DNA from: Crocinitomicaceae bacterium
GTDB taxonomy: Bacteria; Bacteroidota; Bacteroidia; Flavobacteriales_D; Crocinitomicaceae
Direction: 5' to 3'
Assembly: GCA_021325675.1 (NCBI GenBank)
Contig: JAJTCM010000006.1
Location: 62,001-126,000 of the forward strand
DNA: 64,000 nucleotides
Made by a program: the position numbers and the translations under genes
In this document: positions 9,038-18,127 of the stretch, piece by piece
Position numbering within the stretch: position 1 is the first letter of the stretch
How the letters are laid out: the number at the start of each line of letters is the position of its first letter
Notes under the pieces: model-generated
The model's input: the letters and a program-made list of their open reading frames with translations, nothing else
Told to the model about the DNA's origin: nothing
Database searches by the model: none

Positions 9038-11005
9038 ATGGCACGCATTCCCGAACATATCATTGATACGATCATCCAGACCGCAAGGATCGAGGAGGTA
9101 ATCGGGGAATTTGTGCACCTCAAGCGCGCCGGCTCGAACTTAAAAGGCCTCAGCCCGTTTACGGACGAAAAAACGCCTTCTTTCATGGTTTCGCCGGCGA
9201 AGCAGATTTTCAAGTGTTTTTCAACCGGAAAAGGCGGCTCCGTAGTGACCTTCATCATGGAAAAGGAACATTATTCCTACCCCGAAGCGCTGCGCTGGCT
9301 GGCCGATAAATACAACATCGAGCTTCCGAAAGAAGAAGAGCAAAGCCCGGAGCAGGTAGCTGCGCAGACGGAGCGCGAAAGCTTGCAGATCATCAACGAA
9401 TTTGCGAAAACGCATTTCATGGAATCGATGCACCAGACCGAAGAAGGCAAGGTGGTCGGTTTGAGCTATTTCGTGGAGCGCGGTTTCCGGAAGGACATCA
9501 TCGAAAAATTCCAATTGGGCTACTGTCTCAATTCGGGACATTCGTTTACAGATGCCGCCAAAGCGAAAGGCTACAAGCTCGAGTTCTGTGAGAAAGTCGG
9601 TCTCGTAAAATCCAAAGACGACCGTCATTTTGACTTTTTCCGCGGAAGGGTGATTTTCCCGATCCATTCGATTACGGGCCGCGTGCTCGGTTTCGGCGGA
9701 CGGACCCTGACGAATGACAAAAAAGTAGCGAAATACTTCAACTCGCCGGAAAGCATTATTTACAACAAGAGTGAAATTCTCTACGGTTTGTATTTTGCCA
9801 AAGGCGATATCATCAAATATGACAACTGTTACCTCGTTGAAGGGTATACGGACGTTATCAGCATGCACCAGGCGGGGATCACCAACGTGGTTTCGTCTTC
9901 GGGAACTTCCCTGACGCGGGAGCAGATCAAGCTGATGCGCCGCTACACATCAAACATTACGATTTTGTATGATGGCGATGCGGCCGGGATCAAAGCTTCG
10001 TTCCGTGGGATCGACCTCATCCTCGAAGAAGGCCTCAATGTGCACGTTGTTCTGTTCCCTGACGGCGACGACCCGGATTCCTACTCCAAAAAAGTGAGCA
10101 CCGAGGAACTGGAGACCTATATTAAGGACCACCGCAAGGATTTCATTTCTTTCAAGGCTGAATTGCTGTTGGGCGAAGGCAGCCAGGACCCGAGTGTACG
10201 TGTGAAGCTGATCCACGAGATCGTTGAGTCGATTGCACTCATTCCTGACCAGATCAGCCGTTCTATTTTTTCGAAGGAAATTGCAGCCCGCTTTGACATC
10301 GACCCGGATATTATTTCCCAGGAGCTGTTCCGCATCCGCAAAAAACAGCTGGCGAAAACCACCAACGAACCGGCTTTCGAGCAGCGCATGGAAGAGCCGG
10401 CGCCGAAATACCAATCGGTGGAAAGCACGAAAGCGCCAGCAAAAACACACGAGGAACACGACCTCATCCGCATCCTGATCAAATATGGCGCCTACGCCAC
10501 GGAAGTAGATCACGAGGATGAATTCGGCAAAACTTCGCGGGTAACAACTTCCGTCAGTGAGCTGATCGTGCACGAATTGCAGCGGGACGAGCTCTATTTC
10601 AAAAGCCCGCTTTTTTGCAAAGTATACGACATCATCCTTTCCGGCCTGCAGGAGAACCAATTGTATAAATCGAGCTTTTTTCTTAAACATGAAGATCCTG
10701 AAATCGTACATTTTGTGTCGGAAATCGAAACTGAAAAATACGAGATCAGCAGCAACTGGCTCCGCCTGCATAATATTGAGACCAAAACCGAGCTCGAAAT
10801 GCTCAACCGCGCCGTAATGGATGCCGTTTACGCTTTCAAAATCCGCTTCATCAAAAACCGCATCGAGGAACTGACTACGCTCATTTCACAAGTAGATGTA
10901 GAAAACTCTTTCCAGGACCTGGAATTGCTATTGGGAGAAAAAGTAGCTTTGGAGAAAGTTAAGATAAACCTGTCCAAACAATTGGGGCGCACGATTACCG
11001 ACTAA
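9038..11005 (+). CDS. dnaG: DNA primase without a complete zinc site
   Basis: 655 residues. DnaG synthesises RNA primers at the replication fork. The N-terminal zinc-binding region is recognisable (GLSPFTDEKTPSF, then KCFSTGKGG), but of the four usual CHC2 ligands only Cys60 remains; the others read Ser39, Thr42 and Thr63. The RNA polymerase/TOPRIM domain is intact, with VEGYTD (Glu268) and LYDGDAAG (Asp312). A C-terminal helical region suitable for binding the replicative helicase follows. I recall similar losses in other flavobacterial DnaG proteins, so this is probably lineage-wide and functional rather than a defect. Flanking genes (lipoprotein, MscS channel) are three bases away on each side. 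Confidence 0.96.
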   Translation: MARIPEHIIDTIIQTARIEEVIGEFVHLKRAGSNLKGLSPFTDEKTPSFMVSPAKQIFKCFSTGKGGSVVTFIMEKEHYSYPEALRWLADKYNIELPKEEEQSPEQVAAQTERESLQIINEFAKTHFMESMHQTEEGKVVGLSYFVERGFRKDIIEKFQLGYCLNSGHSFTDAAKAKGYKLEFCEKVGLVKSKDDRHFDFFRGRVIFPIHSITGRVLGFGGRTLTNDKKVAKYFNSPESIIYNKSEILYGLYFAKGDIIKYDNCYLVEGYTDVISMHQAGITNVVSSSGTSLTREQIKLMRRYTSNITILYDGDAAGIKASFRGIDLILEEGLNVHVVLFPDGDDPDSYSKKVSTEELETYIKDHRKDFISFKAELLLGEGSQDPSVRVKLIHEIVESIALIPDQISRSIFSKEIAARFDIDPDIISQELFRIRKKQLAKTTNEPAFEQRMEEPAPKYQSVESTKAPAKTHEEHDLIRILIKYGAYATEVDHEDEFGKTSRVTTSVSELIVHELQRDELYFKSPLFCKVYDIILSGLQENQLYKSSFFLKHEDPEIVHFVSEIETEKYEISSNWLRLHNIETKTELEMLNRAVMDAVYAFKIRFIKNRIEELTTLISQVDVENSFQDLELLLGEKVALEKVKINLSKQLGRTITD

Positions 11006-11008
11006 AAT

Positions 11009-12109
11009 ATGATGAGCTATACGCTGTTTAAATTGGGGCCGTACAATGTCTGCCTGTGGAACCTGGTTGCACTTGCTTTCATCTTTTTGTTTGCCGCCGT
11101 CATGCGCAAGCTCATCCACCGTTCCCTGAAAAAATACCTGATCGGGCAAAATATTCACCTGGAAGGAAGCCGCACAACCTGGCTTAAACTCTTTAGTCAA
11201 AGCGTTTATATCATTGCCGTTTATATCGCTGTCTGGAGCTTTAACATCAACAATAACGATGTTTCTTTTGAAGATTTCCTGAACTACGAAATCATCAGCA
11301 ACAAGTATTTTAAGGTTAGTTTTTACCAGATTATTGTCATCGTGCTCTTGTTTTTCGGCGCGCGCATGCTCCTGAATTTCGTGAAGCTGTATTTCAGCCG
11401 GAAATTCCGTAACAAGGAAGGCTACAACCCAAGTACGGAATTTATTTATGTGCAGCTGAGCAAATACGTGATCTATGTTTTCGTATTACTGACAAGCTTG
11501 CGGATGCTGAACATTGACCTGACGAGCTTTTTCATTGGTTCCGCCGCCTTATTAGTCGGGATCGGACTGGGATTGCAGGACGTTTTCAAAGACATGTTTT
11601 CGGGACTTGTGCTCTTGTTTGAGCGCAATATCAAAATCGGGGACGTAATTGAGCTGAACGACTCCAAATTCAAAGAGCCGATCATTGCGAAAATCTTAAA
11701 AATAAACGTGCGTACGACGCAGATTGAAACACGCGACGGCAACATCCTCTTCATTCCGAATGCCAAGCTTACGCAGGAATACGTTGTAAACTGGAGTCAC
11801 GGAAGCCCGATTTCCCGCTTCATAATTGATATCGTAATTGCTTACGGAACGAATACGGAGCAGGTGAGCGCCTTACTCCGCCAGGCGGCTTTTGCCCATC
11901 CGAAGGTAAAAAAGACCGAACCGGTCAATGTGCGCATGAAGAATTTCGGGGAAAACGGCCTGGAGCTGGAGCTGATTTTCTGGGCGGAACAAACCTGGGA
12001 TGCGAGCAACTACAAATCAGAGATCCGCTTCGAGATTGACCGTCTTTTCCGGGCTTACGATATTAAAATTCCTTATCCTCAGCGGGCGGTTACGATCCAG
12101 GAGCCTTAA
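11009..12109 (+). CDS. MscS-family mechanosensitive channel
   Basis: 366 residues. It is a small-conductance channel that releases solutes on osmotic downshock. Four hydrophobic segments lie at about 11-30, 60-80, 105-125 and 150-185. The last contains the Gly/Ala-rich pore helix GSAALLVGIGLGLQD, followed by FSGLVLLFERNIKIGDVIE, the start of the beta domain, and a C-terminal alpha/beta domain. It begins three bases after dnaG and is probably read on the same transcript. Confidence 0.93.
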   Translation: MMSYTLFKLGPYNVCLWNLVALAFIFLFAAVMRKLIHRSLKKYLIGQNIHLEGSRTTWLKLFSQSVYIIAVYIAVWSFNINNNDVSFEDFLNYEIISNKYFKVSFYQIIVIVLLFFGARMLLNFVKLYFSRKFRNKEGYNPSTEFIYVQLSKYVIYVFVLLTSLRMLNIDLTSFFIGSAALLVGIGLGLQDVFKDMFSGLVLLFERNIKIGDVIELNDSKFKEPIIAKILKINVRTTQIETRDGNILFIPNAKLTQEYVVNWSHGSPISRFIIDIVIAYGTNTEQVSALLRQAAFAHPKVKKTEPVNVRMKNFGENGLELELIFWAEQTWDASNYKSEIRFEIDRLFRAYDIKIPYPQRAVTIQEP

Positions 12110-12190
12110 AATTGTTCCCGCAGATTAACGCAGGTTTCTTTCGCAGATTACGCTGATTTATTGACCCCTTCGGCGGGGATAGGGAGGAAA
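12110..12190. repeat. Intergenic CGCAGATTA repeat and CCCC/GGGG hairpin
   Basis: CGCAGATTAACG and CGCAGATTACGC recur within 30 bases, a repeat type often seen in Bacteroidota spacers. A small hairpin follows: CCCC at 12165-12168, loop TTCGGC, GGGG at 12175-12178. It has no T-tract, so termination is only a possibility. Confidence 0.4.
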
Positions 12191-12262
12191 CACTAGTCTC
12201 AGACCTGAAGCATTTATGCAAAAGCAAGCTTTGTTTAAATTTAAGCCGTTAAAAAATTCTCC

Positions 12263-12270
12263 TATCTTTG
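12263..12270 (+). promoter_or_regulatory. -7 box of the TPR lipoprotein gene
   Basis: TATCTTTG matches TAnnTTTG. It lies inside the longest possible reading frame of the next gene and 17 bases before the ATG at 12288, which supports that ATG as the real start. Confidence 0.6.
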
Positions 12271-12287
12271 CAGTTCATTTGAATGCT

Positions 12288-13283
12288 ATGCAAAAATTGA
12301 TTTTTCTTCCTGTACTTGTCCTGGCAGTTTTTTTGACTTCCTGCGGGGATGGCAAACCGCCGAAACCTGTCGTTTATGATCTCGACAGCCTGGTGAAAAT
12401 GTACCCGGACAGCGTGGAATTGCTTGTTAAACAAGGAAATAAATTCCTGGAAGCTTATATGTATGAAGACGCATTGAAGGTGGGCGCCAAATCTTTCCGC
12501 CTCGACACGAATAACATCGAAGCGCGCTTTCTCTATGCCAATGCCATGAACAACATTGCTACGCGAACGATTGCCGATGTGCAAAATGCCCAGGACCACT
12601 TCAAAAAAGTAATCCGCGTGCAGCCTAAAAACAAAAAAGCTTACATCGCGCTGGCCTCTACTTTTACACAGCAGGGCGAATTTGAACGCTCTTTCCAGTA
12701 TATCAACGAAGTATTGAAAATGGACCCGCGCTACCGCGATGCTTATATTATGAAAGGAACAAATTACCTTGCTTTGGGCAAACGTGACCTCGCAATTTCT
12801 TCCTACGAAACAGCTGTGCAGCAGGACCCGAAGTTTTTTGAAGGCTACCTGCAGCTGGCCTGGATTTTTACGGAAGATGGAAAATACGAGCTGGCTTACG
12901 AATATTTCCGGAACGCAGCCGATATCAGGCCAAAATCCGTGGATGCTTTGTACGGAATTGCTTACAGCAAGCAAATGCTCGGTGATTACGAAACCGCTGT
13001 GCGCGATTATAAAACCCTGATCCAGGCGGATACGAGCTATTACCTGGCGCTTTTCAACATCGGTTACATCAAGCAATTTGACCAAAACCAGCTTGACAGC
13101 GCGATTTACTATTACCAAAGCGCGATCGAGCGCGAGCCGCAATGCGTAAAATGCTGGCACAACCTCGGCCTGGCGTATAAAGAGAAAGGCGATAAAACAA
13201 TGGCGCTGAAATCTTTTGCAAAGGCACTGAAATACAACCCGGATTTCAAAATGTCGCGCCAGGAAGCCGATAAGCTGCGTTAA
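12288..13283 (+). CDS. TPR-repeat lipoprotein
   Basis: 331 residues from the internal ATG, chosen because a classic signal peptide with lipobox FLTSC follows directly and a promoter box precedes it. The mature protein is almost wholly tetratricopeptide repeats (for example QGEFERSFQYINEVLKMDPR, LGKRDLAISSYETAVQQDP, KGDKTMALKSFAKALKYNP), about eight in number. They form a helical scaffold for protein contacts at the periplasmic membrane face. PilF- or gliding-related TPR lipoproteins look alike, but no partner gene is present. The next gene starts one base after the stop. Confidence 0.85.
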   Translation: MQKLIFLPVLVLAVFLTSCGDGKPPKPVVYDLDSLVKMYPDSVELLVKQGNKFLEAYMYEDALKVGAKSFRLDTNNIEARFLYANAMNNIATRTIADVQNAQDHFKKVIRVQPKNKKAYIALASTFTQQGEFERSFQYINEVLKMDPRYRDAYIMKGTNYLALGKRDLAISSYETAVQQDPKFFEGYLQLAWIFTEDGKYELAYEYFRNAADIRPKSVDALYGIAYSKQMLGDYETAVRDYKTLIQADTSYYLALFNIGYIKQFDQNQLDSAIYYYQSAIEREPQCVKCWHNLGLAYKEKGDKTMALKSFAKALKYNPDFKMSRQEADKLR

Positions 13284-13284
13284 G

Positions 13285-13875
13285 ATGAACCAGAAACGCG
13301 CGCAAGCTATCCAGATTATCTCGGAAGCTTTAATTCCTATATTGGGCTATTTTTTCTGGAACTGGAACTTTTATTTCATCGCCCTGTTTTACTTGCTGGA
13401 TCTGTTGGCGAACACCGGCTTTTTATATCTTAAGCTGAATAAGTTCCGTACTGCGGCTACTCCGGCGCAAATCACTTTACACAGTGCTTTTTACCTGCTG
13501 AGCCTGGCGGGAATAGCGCTCCTGGGAATTTTGATTTCAGGACAACTCATCCCCGGCTTTGACCTGGAAGAGCAAAGCATCAATTTCATCATGCTGGAAG
13601 ATTTAGGATTGCCGCAAGGTTTTCTGCTCGTTCCCCTGGTGGTTTACACCGCTTACCTGCAATATAAAATGGAATTCGTGCTTACGAAGAAACACGAACA
13701 TGGAAGTGCCCCGGTCCTTTTGAAAAAACATAGTTTGGGAATGCTCGTGAGCCTTGCTTTCCTCGGAACGGGGTTCGGATTATGCCTGCTGGTGAAAATA
13801 CCGGAGCTGGCCGCTGTACTGACGCTGATCGCGCTGACAACTGCCTATTCGTTTTTTATAAAGAAAAAAGCCTGA
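13285..13875 (+). CDS. Multi-pass membrane protein of unknown function
   Basis: 196 residues with about five hydrophobic segments (near 12-45, 65-85, 110-125, 145-165, 170-190). The opening is rich in Trp, Phe and Tyr (GYFFWNWNFYFIALFYLLDL). I recognise no motif with certainty; DUF6498-type membrane proteins have a similar aromatic start, but that is only a resemblance. It is one base downstream of the TPR lipoprotein, so the two are probably made together. Its stop abuts the stop of the convergent basic-peptide gene. Confidence 0.7.
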   Translation: MNQKRAQAIQIISEALIPILGYFFWNWNFYFIALFYLLDLLANTGFLYLKLNKFRTAATPAQITLHSAFYLLSLAGIALLGILISGQLIPGFDLEEQSINFIMLEDLGLPQGFLLVPLVVYTAYLQYKMEFVLTKKHEHGSAPVLLKKHSLGMLVSLAFLGTGFGLCLLVKIPELAAVLTLIALTTAYSFFIKKKA

Positions 13876-14169
13876 TTATCTGAAGCAGTCGTGGCTGCTG
13901 AAACGCTTTTGCTTGCGCTGTTTTTTAGTGCGGTAGCGTAATTGCTGTTTGTTGCGTTTCTCGTTGCGTTTGATGCTGGCACGTGCGCGTTTGGATTGGC
14001 GCGACATTGCTTTTTTGGAAGCCATACTCCCCGAATTCCGCTTGCGTTTTCCAATGTAATTATCCGAAGGGCCAACATTTTCAACCACCGCATCAAAAGA
14101 AGCCAGTACAACAGGGCTCACAAATAAAACCAACAAAAGGAAAGAGAACTTAAAAACAACAGCTTTCAT
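13876..14169 (-). CDS. Small secreted, very basic protein
   Basis: 97 residues from the ATG at 14169, chosen over an upstream start because the signal peptide begins there (KAVVFKFSFLLLVLFVSPV, cleavage near LAS). After about 20 ordinary residues the rest is dominated by Lys and Arg (KRKRNSG, KRARASIKRNEKRNKQQ, RTKKQRKQKR) and ends HDCFR. A near-consensus -7 box on the minus strand at 14196-14203 supports expression. I know no family for it. The composition suggests binding to acidic polymers such as nucleic acid or LPS, which is inference. Confidence 0.65.
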   Translation of the reverse strand: MKAVVFKFSFLLLVLFVSPVVLASFDAVVENVGPSDNYIGKRKRNSGSMASKKAMSRQSKRARASIKRNEKRNKQQLRYRTKKQRKQKRFSSHDCFR

Positions 14170-14195
14170 ACAACACATTCAATGATAAGTATGTA

Positions 14196-14203
14196 CAAAG
14201 ATG
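14196..14203 (-). promoter_or_regulatory. Possible -7 box for the basic secreted protein
   Basis: The minus strand reads CATCTTTG, one base from TAnnTTTG, 26 bases upstream of the ATG. The same variant occurs before ppk1. Confidence 0.4.
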
Positions 14204-14264
14204 CAATTTATCGTGCGGCACGGGAAATTAACTTTTCAGTAATTATTAACAAGAAATTTTTGAA

Positions 14265-14308
14265 AACCGGTTTTAAAAACAAAAGCGCCCCAATAAATGA
14301 GACGCTTT
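14265..14308 (-). terminator. Terminator of the S9 peptidase gene
   Basis: On the minus strand AAAGCG (14308-14303) pairs with CGCTTT (14287-14282) around a 15-base loop and is followed by a T-rich run (TTGTTTTTAAAA), about 65 bases after the peptidase stop. Confidence 0.55.
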
Positions 14309-14372
14309 CTGAAATATTTAATAAAAATTTTGCTATGTGGCTAATATAAGCCTTGAGCCAACAAAATATGGC

Positions 14373-16796
14373 CTATTTAATATTCTCTTTCAGGTATTTT
14401 TCAAACCATTGGTCTTGTTCCCAAAGTACGTGCAGGATACTTTCAATCGCTGCGTAACCGTGACTTTCTTTCGGAAGCAAAACCATACGCGCCGGGTTGC
14501 CCAAACCTTTCAAAGCATTGAAATAACGCTCAGTTTGGAGGGTAAACGTTCCGGGGTTGTTGTCCGCCTCCCCGTGAATGAGCAGTAACGGTGTTTTCAT
14601 TTTGTCAGCTGTCATGAAAGGCGACATACCATTGTAAATTTGCGGAATATCCCAGTAGCTGCGCTCTTCGCTCTGGAAACCGAATGGTGTCAAAGTACGG
14701 TTGTAAGCGCCGCTTCGTGCCACCCCGCAAGCAAATAAATTGGAATGCGTCAGCAGGTTTGCTGTCATGAAAGCCCCGTAAGAGTGACCCCCAACAGCTA
14801 CTTTTGTGCGGTCGATATAGCCCATTTGGTCAACAGCATCAATCGCTGCCTTGGCGTTATCAACGAGCTGCTCGATAAAATTGTCGTTTGGCTCGGTTGC
14901 GCCTTCACCCAAAATAGGAAAAGCGGCATCGTCCAATACCACATAACCGCGGGTTACCCAATACAAAGGCGTTCCGTAGAACGGGAAAGTAAAATCGTTC
15001 GCGTTGCTCGTTACCTGGCCCGCGCTGTTTTTGTCCTTGTATTCCTGCGGATAAGCCCACATGATCATCGGCAGCTTTTCTTTTTTGTTTTTATCATAAC
15101 CAACAGGCAGGTAAAGCGTTCCGGAAAGCTCAACACCGTCGCGGCGCTTGTATTTGATCACTTCTTTGTGGATCCCGGCGATGCTTTTGAACGGGTTTTC
15201 GTTAAACGTAAGCTGGTAAGGCGCTTTTTTGTTTTTGATGTTGCGCACATAATAATTCGGGTATTCGCTCGGTGATTCCAGCTGGATCAGCACTTCTCCT
15301 TTAGCAATATCCAAAATGGAGATCAGGCTTTCTTTTTTGTTGGTGTAGGCCGATTGGTACATCCGTATTGTTTTGCCGCTTTTCAGGTTCAGCTTATCGA
15401 TGAAAGGAAACTGGCCTTTTTCGGTAAACCCTTCGCCAATGAGCGCTACTTCGTCTTTTACAATATTCAGCACGTCCATACCGTATTGGTTACGTCTGTG
15501 ATCGAAGCTTCCCGGATCGGTATATTTATCTTCCGAGCTTCTGTCATAGAGGATTTTTGGCGCTTGCTGCGGATTGGATGGATTGAAGAGGTAAGTTTTC
15601 GTGTTTCGTGTATTCCACCAGTCATCAACAACAATTGCCATATCGTCTGTTCCCCATTCGATATCCGAAAAACGCTGAACTGTTTTCACGAGCGAAACCG
15701 GCGCTTTGTCAAAAGGAGCGTCCCAGTTGAACACTTCGTCGCGGAAATCCACTTTTTTCTCCGGGTCGCCTCCGTCCAATGCTTCTACGTAATACAAGCT
15801 TGCCGCTTTGTCTGAACGCCAGTACATGTAACGTTTCCCGGTTCTTACGGCCATAAAGCCTTTTGGCAATACTTCGGAAAGCGGCACATCGTTCACTTCT
15901 TTCGTCATTTTGCCGCGCTGATCGAAAACAACCTGCTTCATCGGAAAACGCGAGTATTGAACAATATAGGAGAAAGGCTTCTGTAAAATTGTCGTCAGAA
16001 CGTATTGTCCGTCAGGGGAAAAATAAGTTCCGAGGTACATATTTTTCGCTTTCCACGTGTAGGAAGAACCATCCATTTGCACCTGCTTCAGCTCTGAAGT
16101 CATGAGCGTTTCGAAATTCTGCTCATCCATTTTGTTTTTAAGCAAATCCGGGTAAGTCCTGTTTTGTGCTTTTGCCCCGGATTCTGAAACTGAAACGGCA
16201 GGACCTGTAGGTAAAACTGAAGTTGTCTGGATCAAAGCCGGACGGTCTTTCGGCAAAGCTTTCACTAAAACGGATTCGCTGTTGTGGAACCAGGTAATCG
16301 GGTTGCCCGGGTTTCCGTTCAGGATATCGTCACCCCATCTTTTGGCCTGCGCTTTATCCACATCCAGGAGCCAAAGCTCCAGTCCCAGGTCGGAAGTGTG
16401 TGTAAAAGCGATGAATTTTTCGTTCGGTGACCAGGTGATGTTGGCAATTTTCGGATTGGCAGGCAAACCGCTTACATCCGTCAGGACTGTTGCTTTGAAT
16501 TTACGCAGCTTGAGGTTGTTGACATAGGTCACGCTGCTGGAAATGTTTGTTTTCGGGTTAATCCTTAAACCGCCCAGGCGTACTTCTTCCTGCGAGAGGT
16601 CCTCCAAGTTTTTGTACATCTTGCGATAGGTAAAAAGAATATTTTCATTTTTGGAGTCAATCGAAATCGACGGTGCACGCTCAATATCAACCAGCTCGAG
16701 AATTTCTTTCGGCGGTTTTTGATACGTGACATTTTCTTGCGCGAAAAAGTAGAATACACTACAAATTCCGGCAACTAACAAACTAAACTTCTTCAT
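14373..16796 (-). CDS. Secreted S9-family prolyl oligopeptidase-like peptidase
   Basis: 807 residues from the ATG that opens a signal peptide (KKFSLLVAGICSVFYFFAQ); the longer frame adds eight unneeded residues. The middle is a beta-propeller-like region. The C-terminal alpha/beta hydrolase domain has the nucleophile motif GGHSYGAF (Ser672), an Asp in HGEADNNPG and the His in KESHGYAA, the S9 catalytic triad. The order and wording resemble glutamyl endopeptidase-like and dipeptidyl-peptidase members of Bacteroidota. It probably degrades peptides in the periplasm. No T9SS domain is present at the C-terminus. It is monocistronic, with the terminator given above. Confidence 0.92.
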   Translation of the reverse strand: MKKFSLLVAGICSVFYFFAQENVTYQKPPKEILELVDIERAPSISIDSKNENILFTYRKMYKNLEDLSQEEVRLGGLRINPKTNISSSVTYVNNLKLRKFKATVLTDVSGLPANPKIANITWSPNEKFIAFTHTSDLGLELWLLDVDKAQAKRWGDDILNGNPGNPITWFHNSESVLVKALPKDRPALIQTTSVLPTGPAVSVSESGAKAQNRTYPDLLKNKMDEQNFETLMTSELKQVQMDGSSYTWKAKNMYLGTYFSPDGQYVLTTILQKPFSYIVQYSRFPMKQVVFDQRGKMTKEVNDVPLSEVLPKGFMAVRTGKRYMYWRSDKAASLYYVEALDGGDPEKKVDFRDEVFNWDAPFDKAPVSLVKTVQRFSDIEWGTDDMAIVVDDWWNTRNTKTYLFNPSNPQQAPKILYDRSSEDKYTDPGSFDHRRNQYGMDVLNIVKDEVALIGEGFTEKGQFPFIDKLNLKSGKTIRMYQSAYTNKKESLISILDIAKGEVLIQLESPSEYPNYYVRNIKNKKAPYQLTFNENPFKSIAGIHKEVIKYKRRDGVELSGTLYLPVGYDKNKKEKLPMIMWAYPQEYKDKNSAGQVTSNANDFTFPFYGTPLYWVTRGYVVLDDAAFPILGEGATEPNDNFIEQLVDNAKAAIDAVDQMGYIDRTKVAVGGHSYGAFMTANLLTHSNLFACGVARSGAYNRTLTPFGFQSEERSYWDIPQIYNGMSPFMTADKMKTPLLLIHGEADNNPGTFTLQTERYFNALKGLGNPARMVLLPKESHGYAAIESILHVLWEQDQWFEKYLKENIK

Positions 16797-16879
16797 ATCA
16801 GGGGATTTAAAAACACCCAAAAGTAAAGAAATATTTCAGCAATGACCGACCGCTTATGTAAAAAAGCAATTTTTTATCC

Positions 16880-18127
16880 TCAGAAATTGTATTTCCATCC
16901 CAGGTGCAGCCCATTCCACCAATCCCGGCGCAAAATCGGGCCGTTAACCGTTGTCAGTGACTGATAAGCATAATATTTCACGGCGGGCGCCAAATACAGG
17001 CTGTGCTTGCTGTTCAGGTGAAAAGCTGCCTGCAGGTCAAGCTGGAAAGAAAACTGGTTTCCGCGGAAAGATGCAGCCTGGTAAGCACTTGGCGTGAGCG
17101 GCGGTGCACCGTTTTTTTCAAGGATAAAGCGATCATAATTCAGGGTTACGAGCGGGGTCAGTGAAATACGCGGCGACAAAGCAAAGCCCTTTCCAAAGCC
17201 CAGGTTGATTCCCGCCGACATGAAACGGGTTCTCTTTTCATTGTAAAACGCGTCCATTTGGTCAAAATTCAACCCGCCGGTGTAGACGAAGCCTTTTTTG
17301 CCCGTAAAAGTCACATTCGCACGCAGGGAAAGCGGCTTCAACACAGAAATCGTATCCGTATCAGTAACGCTGTTGCTGCTCGTCAGTGGCGGAACAAAAG
17401 ACGAAGATCCGACATCCGTCAGGGCTTCGGATACAGGAACCGTTGTTGAAGAAATTAACTGATTACGGTTATTTGCCGCATCCCAGCCACCGGCCTGCAA
17501 GCTGAACGCCCATGCAGAAACCCGGGGATCTGGAGCTTCAACGTTGTCCGTTTTAACGCGGGTAATTTCAGAAAGCGAAGAATCGTTTGCCGAATCAAGA
17601 AGAGCGACCGGGTTTTCCGGAAGGCTATCTGCCGCTAGGGAAAGATCGTTTTCAGGATCGTTTGATTTTGACACGAAAGGTCCTTCGTTTGTGCCATTTT
17701 CGTTTGAAACAATTCCTGGTAAAGAAAAAGCGGAAGAAGCCGTTTGAGAGTCGCTGAGCGTTGAGGCGGAAAATTTCAGGCTATTAACTGTCCGGGCGCT
17801 TCTTTTTTTAGAGACGGAAGTCGAAACGGGAAAGTCGATTTCAGGGTCTTTATTAGCCGGGGCAGCATATATTCCGTCTTTCTCCTTTTCCGGAGACTTT
17901 TCGTTTTCCTGCGCCTGGATTTTAGCAGGAGCGGATGATTTTCCGGGAGAGGACGGCAGCATAACAAGGAACAGGGCGATCAGCACAGCGGCTGAGCCTG
18001 GCAGGAAAATCCAGAACAGGCGTTTTTTCCGGCGCCGGGTGTCCAGGGACGCTTCGATCCCTTCCCAGACTTCCGGGTTGGGGATCGACCCGAAATCCTC
18101 AAATTTTGTATTTAGTTTATTTGTCAT
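16880..18127 (-). CDS. Membrane-anchored protein with an outer-membrane-barrel-like C-terminus, paired with an ECF sigma factor
   Basis: 415 residues. A short cytoplasm-type N-terminus (PNPEVWEGIEASLD) precedes a basic stretch RRRKKR and one membrane segment at about 36-57. A long Ser/Pro/Glu-rich linker of about 180 residues follows, and then a region of alternating strands ending in HLGWKYNF, as in outer membrane beta-barrels. It starts 11 bases inside the sigma factor gene, so it is probably the anti-sigma partner. Combining an inner-membrane anchor with a barrel-like domain is odd but recurs in Bacteroidota sigma loci. The anti-sigma role is inferred from position. Confidence 0.7.
   Translation of the reverse strand: MTNKLNTKFEDFGSIPNPEVWEGIEASLDTRRRKKRLFWIFLPGSAAVLIALFLVMLPSSPGKSSAPAKIQAQENEKSPEKEKDGIYAAPANKDPEIDFPVSTSVSKKRSARTVNSLKFSASTLSDSQTASSAFSLPGIVSNENGTNEGPFVSKSNDPENDLSLAADSLPENPVALLDSANDSSLSEITRVKTDNVEAPDPRVSAWAFSLQAGGWDAANNRNQLISSTTVPVSEALTDVGSSSFVPPLTSSNSVTDTDTISVLKPLSLRANVTFTGKKGFVYTGGLNFDQMDAFYNEKRTRFMSAGINLGFGKGFALSPRISLTPLVTLNYDRFILEKNGAPPLTPSAYQAASFRGNQFSFQLDLQAAFHLNSKHSLYLAPAVKYYAYQSLTTVNGPILRRDWWNGLHLGWKYNF

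Noticed and set aside
9221-10771. Long minus-strand frames opposite dnaG
   Set aside because: They are shadow frames with Phe/Val/Arg bias and no start context; dnaG is certain on the plus strand.
12249-13160. 303-codon minus-strand frame opposite the TPR lipoprotein
   Set aside because: The plus strand has a lipobox and clear TPR units; the shadow has no motif.
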